Below are positions 25,968 to 36,702 of a stretch of DNA of 46,117 nt, piece by piece. The notes beneath the pieces were generated by a model, which was not told the origin of the DNA, did not search any database, and was given only the letters and a program-made list of their open reading frames with translations. The stretch is from Rhodanobacteraceae bacterium. GTDB lineage: Bacteria; Pseudomonadota; Gammaproteobacteria; Xanthomonadales; Xanthomonadaceae. The position numbers and the translations under genes were made by a program. The DNA is taken from assembly GCA_024233975.1 (NCBI GenBank), contig JACKOX010000025.1:1-46117 (forward strand), read 5' to 3'. Within the stretch, counting starts at the first letter, position 1, and the number at the start of each line of letters is the position of its first letter.

Positions 25968-26118
25968 GCGTGGATTGGCCGCTGGTCCGGCCGGGCAGGC
26001 CGCCTTTCGGCGACGGGGCGCCGCATTTCCGTTATCCTGCCTCGCCGGTGCGCGGGCGGAACTCCAGCCCGGCTGCGCGGTCTTTGAAACACCCCGATAC
26101 GATACTGAGGTTTCACCC

Positions 26119-26862
26119 ATGTCCCGTTTCCTGATCGGCGCCCTGATTGGCGTCATTTCCTGTGCCGCCATTGCCGGCGACGCCACCAGCGCGAAGGAAG
26201 AGAAGATTCGCGCCGCCATCCAGTCGCTGGTTCCCGGTGCCACCATCGACAGCATCGCCGACGCGGTTATCCCGGGCCTGGTGGAAGTCCAGGTTTCCGG
26301 CCAGGTGGCCTACGTGTCCGAGGACGGCAAGTACCTGTTCCAGGGCTCGATCTATGACATCAACGGCAAGAAGGACCTGACCGAGGCCTCCCGCGCCGAA
26401 GTCCGCCAGACCGCGCTGAAGGATTTCGGCAAGGACAAGCGCATCATCTTCTCGCCGGCGAACCCGAAGCACACGGTGACGGTGTTCACCGACATCGACT
26501 GCGGCTACTGCCGCAAGCTGCATGACCAGATCGCCGACTACAACGCGCAGGGCATTGCCATCGAGTACATGTTCTTCCCGCGCGCCGGTGTCGGCAGCGC
26601 CTCCTTCGACAAGGCCGTGGACGTCTGGTGTGCGGCGGATCGTCGCGACGCGCTGACCGAAGCCAAGGCCGGTGGCGAGCCGGTGAAGGCCGAATGCCCG
26701 AATCCGGTCGAGGCCGAGTACGCGCTGGGCCAGCGGATTGGCGTCAACGGCACGCCGGCGATCTTCACCGCCGACGGCACCCAGATCGGTGGCTACGTGC
26801 CGCCAGAGCAGATGCGCGCCCGCCTTGACCAGCTGGAAGGCACCGGCGCCAGCAAGCCCTGA
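26119..26862 (+). CDS. dsbC: Thiol:disulfide interchange protein DsbC
   Basis: A 247-residue periplasmic disulfide isomerase that rearranges wrong disulfides in exported proteins. Residues 1-20 are a signal peptide (IGVISCAAIAG). Residues about 25-85 form the dimerisation domain. The thioredoxin domain follows with the active site CGYC (C128, C131), a second cysteine pair further on (in VWCAAD and AECPNP), and the cis-proline loop GTPAIF. All match DsbC. ATG 26119 begins the signal peptide although the frame is open to 25975. A TATCCT box lies at 26033-26038. A strong terminator lies 18 bases after the stop, so dsbC is probably a single-gene unit. Confidence 0.95.
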   Translation: MSRFLIGALIGVISCAAIAGDATSAKEEKIRAAIQSLVPGATIDSIADAVIPGLVEVQVSGQVAYVSEDGKYLFQGSIYDINGKKDLTEASRAEVRQTALKDFGKDKRIIFSPANPKHTVTVFTDIDCGYCRKLHDQIADYNAQGIAIEYMFFPRAGVGSASFDKAVDVWCAADRRDALTEAKAGGEPVKAECPNPVEAEYALGQRIGVNGTPAIFTADGTQIGGYVPPEQMRARLDQLEGTGASKP

Positions 26863-26880
26863 TCGGCCAGCGCCATGACA

Positions 26881-26914
26881 GACAACGCCGGGTTCCTGCC
26901 CGGCGTTGTCGTTT
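26881..26914 (+). terminator. Strong intrinsic terminator of dsbC
   Basis: GACAACGCCGGG (26881-26892) and CCCGGCGTTGTC (26899-26910) form a perfect 12-bp stem with a 6-base loop, followed by GTTT. It separates dsbC from purL. Confidence 0.8.
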
Positions 26915-26964
26915 CCGGGGGCGCCAGAACGCCCCGTTCCGGCGCATCGAGGCCGCGGATTGGC

Positions 26965-26970
26965 TATCAT
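26965..26970 (+). promoter_or_regulatory. Candidate -10 box for purL
   Basis: TATCAT lies 81 bases before the purL ATG, directly after the dsbC terminator. No clear -35 is seen. Because the genes from purL to gspD are closely packed, this may also be the main promoter of the secretion operon. Confidence 0.4.
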
Positions 26971-27051
26971 TCGCGCCCCCGCTCCTGACCGGTGTTCCTG
27001 TGGTTTTCTCCATGTCCTGCGGCCCCTGCTTGTTGTGAAGATCCTGTCGTG

Positions 27052-30000
27052 ATGATCGTCCTTGAAGGCCAGTCGGCCCTGTCCGCCTTCCGTCTGGATC
27101 GCCTGCGCGAGCGTGTCGAAGCCGCTGTTGGTGCTTCGGCGGCCACGCCGCGGCTGCTGTCGGCCAACTGGATCTACCTGGTCGAACCTGAAGCCGGCGC
27201 GACGCTGGATCGCCCGCAGCTGCTGCGCGTGCTGGAAGCCGGCGACGAGTTGGCTGCTGACGACACCGGCCGGCTGCTGGTCCTGCCACGCCTTGGGACG
27301 CGCTCGCCGTGGGCCAGCAAGGCGGTGGACATCCTCCGTGGTGTCGAGCTGCCGATCCGCCGCGTCGAGCGTGGTGTCGCCTATCGCTTCGACCAGCTGC
27401 CGGCCGATGGCGCCGCGATGCAGGCATTGACGGGCGTTCTCCACGACCGCATGACCCAGTCCGTGCTGGGCCGCCTGGCCGAGGCGGGTCAGGTCTTCGA
27501 GTCGCCGGCCAAGGGCGCCCTGCGCCGCGTGCCACGCGACCAGCTGGTGCAGGCCAATGTGGAACTGGGGCTGGCATTGTCGGACGACGAGATCGACTAC
27601 CTGCGCGAGCGCTACGACGCGCTGGGTCGCGATCCCAGCGATGTCGAGCTGATGATGTTCGCGCAGGCCAACTCCGAGCACTGCCGTCACAAGATCTTCA
27701 ACGCGGAATTCGTCATCGATGGCGAGGAGCAGCCGCTGTCGCTGTTCCGCATGATCCGCAACACCCACGCCGAGTCGCCGCAGCTGACCCTGACCGCCTA
27801 CAGCGACAATGCGGCAGTGGTCGAAGGGCATCCGGCGCGCCGTTTCCGCCCCGAAGGCGACGGCGGCGTCTATGTCGAATCCGAAGCCGTCGATTCGGCC
27901 TTCGCGATCAAGGTCGAAACCCACAACCACCCGACGGCGATCTCGCCGTTCCCGGGCGCGGCCACCGGTAGCGGTGGCGAGATCCGCGACGAGGGCGCGA
28001 CGGGTCGTGGCGGCAAGCCCAAGGCCGGCCTGTCCGGTTTCTCGGTCAGCCACCTGCGCATTCCCGAGTTGCCGCAGCCCTGGGAGCAGGCACGGGCTCT
28101 GAATCCGCGCATGGCCTCGGCGCTGGAAATCATGACCGACGGGCCGATCGGCGCCGCGGCCTTCAACAATGAATTCGGTCGGCCGGCGCTGTGCGGCTAT
28201 TTCCGCAGCTTCGAGCTCAGCGATGACGCCGTGGATGGCCCGACCCGCGCCTACGACAAGCCGATCATGCTGGCCGGTGGCCTGGGTGCCATCGACCGCG
28301 AGCAGGTGGCCAAGCTCAGCATTCGCCCCGGCGATGCCGTGGTGGTGCTCGGTGGTCCGTCGATGCTGATCGGCCTTGGCGGCGGCGCGGCCTCATCGCT
28401 GGCCTCCGGGCAGAGCAGCGAGGATCTCGACTTTGCCTCGGTGCAGCGCGAAAACCCGGAAATGCAGCGACGCTGCCAGGAAGTCATCGACCGCTGCTAT
28501 GCGCTGGGTGACGACAACCCGGTGCGCAGCATCCATGACGTGGGTGCGGGTGGCCTCAGCAACGCCATCCCCGAGCTGCTGCACGATGCCGGTGTCGGTG
28601 GCGAAATCGACATGACGGCCGTTCCCAGCGACGACCCGTCGTTGTCGCCGATGCAGCTGTGGTGCAACGAATCCCAGGAACGCTACGTGCTGGGCGTGGC
28701 CGCCGAGCATCTGGCCGACTTCGAGGCCCTGTGCCGGCGCGAACGCTGTCCGTTCGCGGTGGTTGGCAAGGCCACGGAAGCCGAGCACCTGTTGCTGCGC
28801 GACGCGTCCAGTGAAGCGGCTGGTCTCGGGCATCCCATCGATATTCCGATGGACCTGCTGTTCGGCAAGGCGCCGCGCACGCTGCGCGATACGCGCTCGC
28901 CGTATGCCGCGCCGTGGTCGCGACTGGACCCGCGCGAAATCGACCTGCAGGAGGCTGGCCTCCGCGTGCTGGCGCATCCGACGGTTGCTGCCAAGCAGTT
29001 CCTCGTCACCATTGGTGATCGCAGCGTGGGCGGTCTTTGCGCGCGCGACCAGATGGTCGGGCCGTGGCAGCTGCCGCTGGCCGACTGCGCGATCACGCTG
29101 TCGGATTTCAGCGGCCATGCCGGCGAGGCAATGGCGCTGGGCGAGCGCAGCCCGCTGGCGCTGATCGACGCCGCCGCCAGTGCACGCATGGCCGTCGGTG
29201 AGGCGCTGACCAATCTGGCCGCCGCACCGGTGGCGTCGCTGTCCGAGGTGAAGCTGTCCGCCAACTGGATGGCCGCCTGCGGGCATGAGGGCGAGGACGC
29301 ATTGCTTTACCAGGCGGTCAAGGCCGTCGGCATGGAGCTCTGTCCCGATCTCGATATCGGTATTCCGGTCGGCAAGGATTCGCTGTCGATGCAGGCAGCA
29401 TGGCAAACGGATGGAACACCGCAGAGCAGCGTGTCGCCGGTGTCGCTGGTGGTCACCGCCTTCGCCCGTGTCGCCGATGTTCGCGAGCAGCTGACGCCGG
29501 TGCTCAGTCGCGCCCAGGATGGCGAGCAGGACAGTGAGCTGTGGTTGCTGGGGCTTGGCGCCGGCAAGCAGCGCCTCGGTGGCTCGGTGCTGTCGCAGTG
29601 CTATGGCCGCATCGGCGGTGCCTGTCCGGACCTGGATGACGTCGAGTGCCTGCGCGATTTCTTCGGCCTGATCCAGGATGCCCGTCAGGCCGGCCTGCTG
29701 CTGGCCTATCACGATCGCAGCGATGGTGGCGCCTTCGCCGCGCTCTGCGAAATGGCCTTCGCCGCCCATTGCGGTCTGGAAATCAATCTCGACGGCTGGG
29801 GCGAAAACCCGCTGTCCACGCTGTTCACCGAGGAACTGGGTGCGGTGGTGCAGGTGCCGGCATCGCGCCGCGCGGCCTTCGCCGACCTCATCGCGCGGCA
29901 CAATCTCACGCATTGCGCGCAGCGCATCGGCGAGGTGATCGCCGCGCCACGCATCCGTGTCGCCAAGGGCGGCGCCACGCTGGCGGAGTGGTCGTGGGAA

Positions 30001-30939
30001 ACGCTGTTCGACGCTTGGTGGAGCACCACGCACGCCATGCAGCGCCGTCGCGACGAACCGGCGTCCGCCGACGAGGAGCGCGACAGCGCGCGTGACTTCG
30101 ATGCGCCCGGCCTGCAATGGCGGCCCAGCTTCGATATCGATGACGACATTGCCGCACCGTACATCGCCACGGGCGCGCGGCCGCGGGTGGCGATCCTGCG
30201 CGAGCAGGGCGTCAATGGCCAGGTCGAAATGGCGGCCGCGTTCCATCGTGCCGGGTTCGAGGCGGTGGACGTGCACATGTCCGACCTGCTGGGTGATCGT
30301 CGGCAACTGGCGGACTTCCGCGGCCTCGTGGCCTGCGGTGGTTTCTCCTACGGCGACGTGCTTGGCGCCGGGCGCGGCTGGGCGGTGTCGGTGCTGGATC
30401 ATCCGCGCCTGCGCGATGATTTCGCGGCCTTCTTCGCCCGCGAGGACAGTTTCACCCTTGGCGTCTGCAATGGCTGCCAGATGCTGTCCTCGCTGAAAGA
30501 CCTGATTCCCGGTGCGGCGCACTGGCCGCGATTCCTGCGCAATCGCAGCGAGCAGTACGAGGCGCGGCTGGTGCAGGTGAAGGTCGAGGAGTCACCTTCG
30601 CTGTTCTTCGCCGGCATGGCTGGTTCGCTGCTACCGGTGGTGGTGGCGCACGGCGAAGGCCGCGCCGCATTCGCCAGCGAAGCGGATCGCGAAGCGGCCA
30701 ATGTCTGCCTGCGCTACAGCGATGCCGAAGGGCAGCCTGCGACGCGCTATCCCGCCAATCCGAACGGTTCGCCGGACGGCATCACCGGGCTTGCCAGCAG
30801 CGATGGCCGTGCCACCATCCTGATGCCGCATCCCGAGCGCGTGTTCCGCAATGCCCAGCTGAGCTGGCATCCGGACATGGTCGGCGAGGCATCTCCCTGG
30901 TTGCGCATGTTCCGCAACGCACGGGTCTGGTGCCGGTAA
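27052..30939 (+). CDS. purL: Phosphoribosylformylglycinamidine synthase
   Basis: A 1295-residue cytosolic enzyme (the same length as E. coli PurL) for the fourth step of purine synthesis: FGAR, glutamine and ATP to FGAM. The N-terminus LEGQSALSAFRLDRL matches the PurS-like domain. The synthase part carries NSEHCRHKIFNAEF, KVETHNHPTAISPFPGAATG and GNEFGRP-like motifs. The C-terminal class I glutamine amidotransferase has its catalytic cysteine in GVCNGCQM (about residue 1139), then HGEGRAAF and PHPER. The start could be GTG 27049 or ATG 27052. The stop TAA overlaps the next ATG by one base. Confidence 0.97.
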   Translation: MIVLEGQSALSAFRLDRLRERVEAAVGASAATPRLLSANWIYLVEPEAGATLDRPQLLRVLEAGDELAADDTGRLLVLPRLGTRSPWASKAVDILRGVELPIRRVERGVAYRFDQLPADGAAMQALTGVLHDRMTQSVLGRLAEAGQVFESPAKGALRRVPRDQLVQANVELGLALSDDEIDYLRERYDALGRDPSDVELMMFAQANSEHCRHKIFNAEFVIDGEEQPLSLFRMIRNTHAESPQLTLTAYSDNAAVVEGHPARRFRPEGDGGVYVESEAVDSAFAIKVETHNHPTAISPFPGAATGSGGEIRDEGATGRGGKPKAGLSGFSVSHLRIPELPQPWEQARALNPRMASALEIMTDGPIGAAAFNNEFGRPALCGYFRSFELSDDAVDGPTRAYDKPIMLAGGLGAIDREQVAKLSIRPGDAVVVLGGPSMLIGLGGGAASSLASGQSSEDLDFASVQRENPEMQRRCQEVIDRCYALGDDNPVRSIHDVGAGGLSNAIPELLHDAGVGGEIDMTAVPSDDPSLSPMQLWCNESQERYVLGVAAEHLADFEALCRRERCPFAVVGKATEAEHLLLRDASSEAAGLGHPIDIPMDLLFGKAPRTLRDTRSPYAAPWSRLDPREIDLQEAGLRVLAHPTVAAKQFLVTIGDRSVGGLCARDQMVGPWQLPLADCAITLSDFSGHAGEAMALGERSPLALIDAAASARMAVGEALTNLAAAPVASLSEVKLSANWMAACGHEGEDALLYQAVKAVGMELCPDLDIGIPVGKDSLSMQAAWQTDGTPQSSVSPVSLVVTAFARVADVREQLTPVLSRAQDGEQDSELWLLGLGAGKQRLGGSVLSQCYGRIGGACPDLDDVECLRDFFGLIQDARQAGLLLAYHDRSDGGAFAALCEMAFAAHCGLEINLDGWGENPLSTLFTEELGAVVQVPASRRAAFADLIARHNLTHCAQRIGEVIAAPRIRVAKGGATLAEWSWETLFDAWWSTTHAMQRRRDEPASADEERDSARDFDAPGLQWRPSFDIDDDIAAPYIATGARPRVAILREQGVNGQVEMAAAFHRAGFEAVDVHMSDLLGDRRQLADFRGLVACGGFSYGDVLGAGRGWAVSVLDHPRLRDDFAAFFAREDSFTLGVCNGCQMLSSLKDLIPGAAHWPRFLRNRSEQYEARLVQVKVEESPSLFFAGMAGSLLPVVVAHGEGRAAFASEADREAANVCLRYSDAEGQPATRYPANPNGSPDGITGLASSDGRATILMPHPERVFRNAQLSWHPDMVGEASPWLRMFRNARVWCR

Positions 30940-31566
30940 TGCAGATCAGCCCGCTCCGGCAGTTCCTGCTGGCCGCCCTGCTATGGCTGCCGGCCTGTTT
31001 CTTCCTCTGGGCCGTGCTGTCCAGCGCCGTGGTGTGGCCGGCGGTGCGCATTGGCGGCTGGCTGCTGACGGTCGAGGTGTCGCAGGCCATCGAGAGCATC
31101 ATGCAGGTCGGCGCGCAGGTGGAGATCAATACCCGCCTGATCACCCAGGTGGATGGCCGCGCCGCCCAACTGGTACTGACCTCCAACCCGCTGATCTACG
31201 CCTGGTGCCTACCGTTGTTCGCCGGGCTGGTGATGGCTACGCCTATCGCGGCCTCGAAGCGTCTGAAGCAGTTCGCCATCGGCCTGCCGATCCTGTGGCT
31301 GGTGGCGTCCTGGGGGCTGTTCTTCGACGTGGTCAAGCTGATCATGTTCAATGCCGGGCCGATGGGGCAGGCGGTGATGCAGCAGGCCGGCTGGAACGCC
31401 GATGCGGTAGCCTTGGGCTACCAGTTCGGCTACCTGATCCTGCCGACGGTGGTACCGGTGGCGCTTTGGATTGCCTTGAACCGTCACTTCCTCGAAGCCC
31501 TGATTGGCTGGCGCGAGGAACCTGACGAGGACGACGGTGGTCACAGTGCCCGTGACGACGCGAATG

Positions 31567-31586
<20 letters not shown>
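30939..31586 (+). CDS. Four-TM membrane protein between purL and gspE
   Basis: A 215-residue inner-membrane protein without a secure assignment. Hydrophobic segments lie at about 7-36, 86-104, 112-134 and 160-182, with a periplasmic-looking loop (40-80) and an acidic cytosolic tail (WREEPDEDDGG). The start PLRQFLLAALLWLPACFFLW is like that of proteins annotated as exosortase H-associated membrane proteins, so that identity is possible. It has no Cys/Arg/His exosortase triad, so it is not an exosortase. It overlaps purL by one base (TAATG) and gspE by about 20 bases, which suggests it is made together with the secretion system. Confidence 0.75.
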
Positions 31587-33333
<1,747 letters not shown>

Positions 33334-33370
33334 TGCGTCGCATGTCCACGGCTTCCGAGGCGTCTGCCTG

Positions 33371-34588
33371 ATGGCGATGTTCCGTTACAAGGCGATCAGC
33401 GCCGCCGGCGACATGATCGACGGCCAGATGGAGGCCGCCAGCGCCGACGAGGTGATCGTCCGTCTGCAGGATGCCGGCAATGTGCCGGTGGAAGCCAAGC
33501 CGGCCGACGCCGGCGAGCGCAAGGGTCTGTTCGCGAGCATCGGCCAGCGCGCCGTGCTGAGCCAGAACCAGATCCTGCAGTTCACCCAGCAGCTGGCAAC
33601 GCTGCTCGGCGCCGGCCAGCCGCTGGATCGCGCGCTGCAGATCCTGCTGGATCTGCCGGAGTCCGAGGGTGCGAAGAAGATCATTGAACGCATCCGCGAT
33701 GCGGTTCGGGGAGGCTCGTCGCTGTCAACGGCACTTGAGCAGCAGCACGGCGCGTTTTCCCGTCTTTACATCAATATGGTGCGCGCGGGTGAGGTCGGTG
33801 GTTCGCTGGACGACACGCTGAAGCGTCTTGCCGACTACCTGGAGCGAAGCAAGGCGCTGAAGGAAAGCTTCATCAACGCAATGATCTACCCGGCCATACT
33901 GGTGATCATGGTGGTGCTGTCGCTGGTAATCCTGATGGCTTGGGTCGTACCGCAGTTTGTGCCGCTATTCGATGACATGGGTGTGGAACTCACCCTGCTG
34001 ACTCAGGTCGTATTCGGAGTCGGCAATCTGATGCGGGACGGCTGGTGGATGTTTGTCATTGTCGCGGTGGTTGGTGCTTGGTTGTTGCAGAGGCAGCTCT
34101 CTGATCCGGAACGTCGCCTGCGGTTCGATACATGGATTCTGAAGCGCAAGCTGATTGGTGGCGTGCTTCAGCGCATGGATACCGCGCGGCTTGCACGTAC
34201 GCTGGGGACACTGGTCCACAACGGTGTGCCGCTGTTGTCGGCGATTTCCATCGGGCGCAACGTGCTGGGCAACACAGCCCTGGCGAAAGCGGTCGATGAG
34301 GCTGCAGAAGACGTCAAGACTGGTGGCGGACTCGCTTCCGCTCTGTCCCGAAGCAAACAGTTCCCGCGTCTTGCTCTGCAGATGATTCAGGTTGGCGAGG
34401 AGTCCGGCGCATTGGACGAGATGCTGATCAAGGTCGCCGATACGTTCGATGTCGAGGTGAAGAACGGTCTGGACCGCCTGTTGGCGGCGCTTGTTCCGAT
34501 CATCATCATCATCATGGCTTTCACGGTGGCGCTGATCATGCTCGCCATTCTTATTCCGATTTTTGACTTGACCAACGCAGTGGGGTGA
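33371..34588 (+). CDS. gspF: Type II secretion platform protein GspF
   Basis: A 405-residue inner-membrane platform protein. It has the duplicated T2SSF domain (about 70-192 and 273-395), each with the GGSL/GGGLASAL-type turn, and three membrane segments (about 175-198, 222-240, 375-398). The last contains a run of isoleucines encoded by an ATC repeat. It begins with MFRYKA, as usual. ATG 33371 lies 37 bases after gspE. From about base 33,880 onward codon use becomes less GC-rich than in the first half, a trend that continues through gspG. Confidence 0.94.
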   Translation: MAMFRYKAISAAGDMIDGQMEAASADEVIVRLQDAGNVPVEAKPADAGERKGLFASIGQRAVLSQNQILQFTQQLATLLGAGQPLDRALQILLDLPESEGAKKIIERIRDAVRGGSSLSTALEQQHGAFSRLYINMVRAGEVGGSLDDTLKRLADYLERSKALKESFINAMIYPAILVIMVVLSLVILMAWVVPQFVPLFDDMGVELTLLTQVVFGVGNLMRDGWWMFVIVAVVGAWLLQRQLSDPERRLRFDTWILKRKLIGGVLQRMDTARLARTLGTLVHNGVPLLSAISIGRNVLGNTALAKAVDEAAEDVKTGGGLASALSRSKQFPRLALQMIQVGEESGALDEMLIKVADTFDVEVKNGLDRLLAALVPIIIIIMAFTVALIMLAILIPIFDLTNAVG

Positions 34589-34592
34589 TCCG

Positions 34593-35030
34593 ATGACAGT
34601 TCAAGACAAGCGAACGCAGCGCGTCGTGCAAAAGCGCCAATCCGGTTTCAGCTTGATGGAGATCATGATCGTGATCGTCCTGATCGGTTCGATCGTGGCA
34701 TTTGCCGCTACCCGTATTTTTGGTCAGGGTGATCGTGCGAAGCAGCGCCTCACCCAGGCGCAGATCAGTACCCTTGTCGCCAAGATCGAGGCTTACTCGC
34801 TGGACAATGGTTCGCCGCCGGAGCGCCTCGAAGATCTGGTCAAGCAGCCGGGTAACGCGCCGAGTTGGCTGGGTCCCTATGCCAGCGAGAAGGAACTGGT
34901 CGACGGCTGGAATCATCCGTTTGACTATGACGCCAATGGCAGTTCCGGAGGCGTCGTGATCAAGTCCATGGGGTCGGACGGAAAGGCTGGTGGCGAGGGC
35001 ACCGCCAAGGACATTTCGAACGCCGACTGA
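34593..35030 (+). CDS. gspG: Major pseudopilin GspG
   Basis: A 145-residue major subunit of the T2SS pseudopilus. The prepilin peptidase site is G18/F19 in QSGFSLMEIM, with Glu at +5, followed by the hydrophobic helix (MIVIVLIGSIVAFAA). The C-terminal part shows the GspG layout with WNHPFDYD and the calcium-site loop SDGKAGGEGTAKDI. It follows gspF after 4 bases. No prepilin peptidase gene (gspO) is present, so cleavage must rely on a peptidase encoded elsewhere. Confidence 0.95.
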   Translation: MTVQDKRTQRVVQKRQSGFSLMEIMIVIVLIGSIVAFAATRIFGQGDRAKQRLTQAQISTLVAKIEAYSLDNGSPPERLEDLVKQPGNAPSWLGPYASEKELVDGWNHPFDYDANGSSGGVVIKSMGSDGKAGGEGTAKDISNAD

Positions 35031-35043
35031 GCGGCTGAACGGC

Positions 35044-35502
35044 ATGCGTCGCCATCGCGGATTCACTCTCCTCGAAATCGTGGTGGTGATTGTGTTGATC
35101 GCCGTCATGGCCACGGTGATCGCCATGTCGGTCACCGGTGGACTCGACTCGGCAAGGGTTCGCGCGGCCAGTCGTGACGTGGCCGCTGCGCTGCGCTACA
35201 CGCGCGGCCAGGCCATCGTCCATCACGAACAGCGCACGCTGGCCTTCAATGTCGACGAGCGCAGCTACCAGATGCCGGACAAGGATCCGGTGCACCTGCC
35301 CAAGGGCATGGAAATGGAGCTGCTGACCGCGCAGTCCGAAATGCTGGACGAGGGCGTCGGCCAGATTCGCTTCTATCCCGATGGCTCCTCCGGCGGCGGT
35401 CGCGTGACGCTGATGCGCGGCGAGGCGCGCTGGGAGATCGAGGTCGAGTGGCTTACCGGCAAGGTCCGCCTGCTCGACCCCAACGAAACCGACGATCGTT
35501 GA
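35044..35502 (+). CDS. gspH: Minor pseudopilin GspH
   Basis: A 152-residue minor pseudopilin. The cleavage site is in RHRGFTLLEIVVVIV (G6/F7, Glu at +5), and the hydrophobic helix is typical. The globular domain contains RDVAAALRYTRGQAIVHHEQ, common in GspH, and a Gly-rich turn SSGGGRVTLMRG. The frame opens at 34990, but ATG 35044 starts right at the short basic leader. A hairpin with a TTCG loop lies directly after the gene. Confidence 0.9.
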   Translation: MRRHRGFTLLEIVVVIVLIAVMATVIAMSVTGGLDSARVRAASRDVAAALRYTRGQAIVHHEQRTLAFNVDERSYQMPDKDPVHLPKGMEMELLTAQSEMLDEGVGQIRFYPDGSSGGGRVTLMRGEARWEIEVEWLTGKVRLLDPNETDDR

Positions 35503-35506
35503 ATCA

Positions 35507-35524
35507 TTCACGATTCGTCGTGAA
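35507..35524 (+). other. TTCG-loop hairpin between gspH and gspI
   Basis: TTCACGA and TCGTGAA form a perfect 7-bp stem closed by TTCG. It lies in the only sizeable gap (52 bases) inside the pseudopilin gene run and has no T-run. It could stabilise the upstream mRNA end or steer processing, so that major and minor pseudopilins are made at different levels. Confidence 0.5.
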
Positions 35525-35554
35525 CTCATCGCCGATCCCACAGTCATACGCCGC

Positions 35555-35977
35555 ATGCCTTTCATTCACCGCCAGCGCCAGCAGGGTTTCACGCTGATCG
35601 AGATCGTCGCGGCCTTCGCGATCCTCGCGATCGGGCTGGCGCTGTCGATGAGCATTGCCAGCGGTGCGCTCAGCCAGGTGCGGCGCGGTACCGACTTCAC
35701 CGAGGCCGCGCTCAACGCCAAGTCCAAGCTGGACAGCATTGGTGCCGGCACCCGACTGGAAGAGGGAACCGATGGCGGTGAGTTCGATGATGGCTCGCGC
35801 TGGGAGCTCGAGGTCAGTGCCTACGAGCCGGAGCTGGTTTCCAGCGGCGCGCTGTCCACGCCGTCGCCCGTCGACATGTACTACCTGCGCCTGACCGTGT
35901 TCTGGAACGAAGGTCGCAACGAGCGGCAGGCGACGTTCTCCACCCTGCGCACGCTGACGCCGGATCGGGGGCGCTGA
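35555..35977 (+). CDS. gspI: Minor pseudopilin GspI
   Basis: A 140-residue minor pseudopilin that with GspJ and GspK forms the pseudopilus tip. The peptidase site is in RQQGFTLIEIVAAFA (G11/F12, Glu at +5), and the helix continues with ILAIGLALSM. The rest is a small alpha/beta domain with LNAKSKLDSIGAG, typical for GspI. The start ATG 35555 lies after the 52-base gap. The stop TGA overlaps the gspJ ATG by one base. Confidence 0.9.
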   Translation: MPFIHRQRQQGFTLIEIVAAFAILAIGLALSMSIASGALSQVRRGTDFTEAALNAKSKLDSIGAGTRLEEGTDGGEFDDGSRWELEVSAYEPELVSSGALSTPSPVDMYYLRLTVFWNEGRNERQATFSTLRTLTPDRGR

Positions 35978-36702
35978 TGCGGGCGATGCGATCACCGGCA
36001 ACCCGCCAGTCCGGATTCACGCTGCTGGAAATCCTGCTTGCCAGCACGCTTCTGGCGATCCTGCTGACGCTCGCCTATTCGACGATCAGTGGCGCGGTCC
36101 GCACGACGCGCAGTGGCGAGGCGCAGATCGAGCGCACCGACGAAGTCCGGGTGACGCAGGAATTCCTGCGGCGCCAACTGTCGCACGCCATGCCGGTTGC
36201 CTTCGAGGAGCCGGAAAGCAATGGCGACCGCAAGGTTTTCGAGGCCGATGGCGAATCCCTGCGCTTCGTCGCGCCAATGCCCGGGCATCTTTCACGCGGC
36301 GGCCTGCACGTGCAGTGGCTGGAGCTGGCTCGCGGTCGCGACGGCTACCGGCTGGATTTCGATCATCACCAGTTGAACGGCTACGATCCGGACGATCCCA
36401 AGGGCGACGACGAGCGTCCGCCCGTGACCCTGCTGGACGGCATCGCCGATGCCAGCTTCGAATACCGGGAGCTGGACGAGCAGGGCGAGCTGGGCGATTG
36501 GGATACCAGCTGGGACGACATGGAAATGCTGCCGGTCCTGGTGCGGCTTAACGTGCGCTTCGAGAACGAAAACCGCAGCTGGCCGCTGTTCGAGGTGCCG
36601 ATGAAGCTGGCTGCGGCCAGTGCCAGCAGCAACCGTTTCCGCGCGCGCCGACCGACGCGGCCGAGCAGTTCGTCGTCACGCATGCTGGAAAACCGCAAGT
36701 GA
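35977..36702 (+). CDS. gspJ: Minor pseudopilin GspJ
   Basis: A 241-residue minor pseudopilin of the tip complex. The peptidase site is in RQSGFTLLEILLAST (G13/F14, Glu at +5). The globular part holds LRRQLSHAMPV and a Tyr/Arg-rich strand region (SFEYRELDEQGE). The last 25 residues (RFRARRPTRPSSSSS) form a basic, Ser/Arg-rich tail that is unusual for GspJ. The start overlaps gspI by one base and the stop overlaps the gspK start by one base. Confidence 0.9.
   Translation: MRAMRSPATRQSGFTLLEILLASTLLAILLTLAYSTISGAVRTTRSGEAQIERTDEVRVTQEFLRRQLSHAMPVAFEEPESNGDRKVFEADGESLRFVAPMPGHLSRGGLHVQWLELARGRDGYRLDFDHHQLNGYDPDDPKGDDERPPVTLLDGIADASFEYRELDEQGELGDWDTSWDDMEMLPVLVRLNVRFENENRSWPLFEVPMKLAAASASSNRFRARRPTRPSSSSSRMLENRK

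Noticed and set aside
27012..27038. Eight-codon reading frame (MSCGPCLL) in the purL leader, as a possible leader peptide
   Set aside because: It has no ribosome binding site, no link to purine control and no attenuator-like hairpin after it.
26113..30522. Two minus-strand open frames of 646 and 709 codons opposite dsbC and purL
   Set aside because: dsbC and purL are certain; the antisense products are Arg/Gln/His-rich without recognisable domains.
34499..34515. ATC repeat in gspF as a possible phase-variable tract
   Set aside because: It is a trinucleotide run that keeps frame and encodes isoleucines of a membrane helix; length change would not shift the frame.
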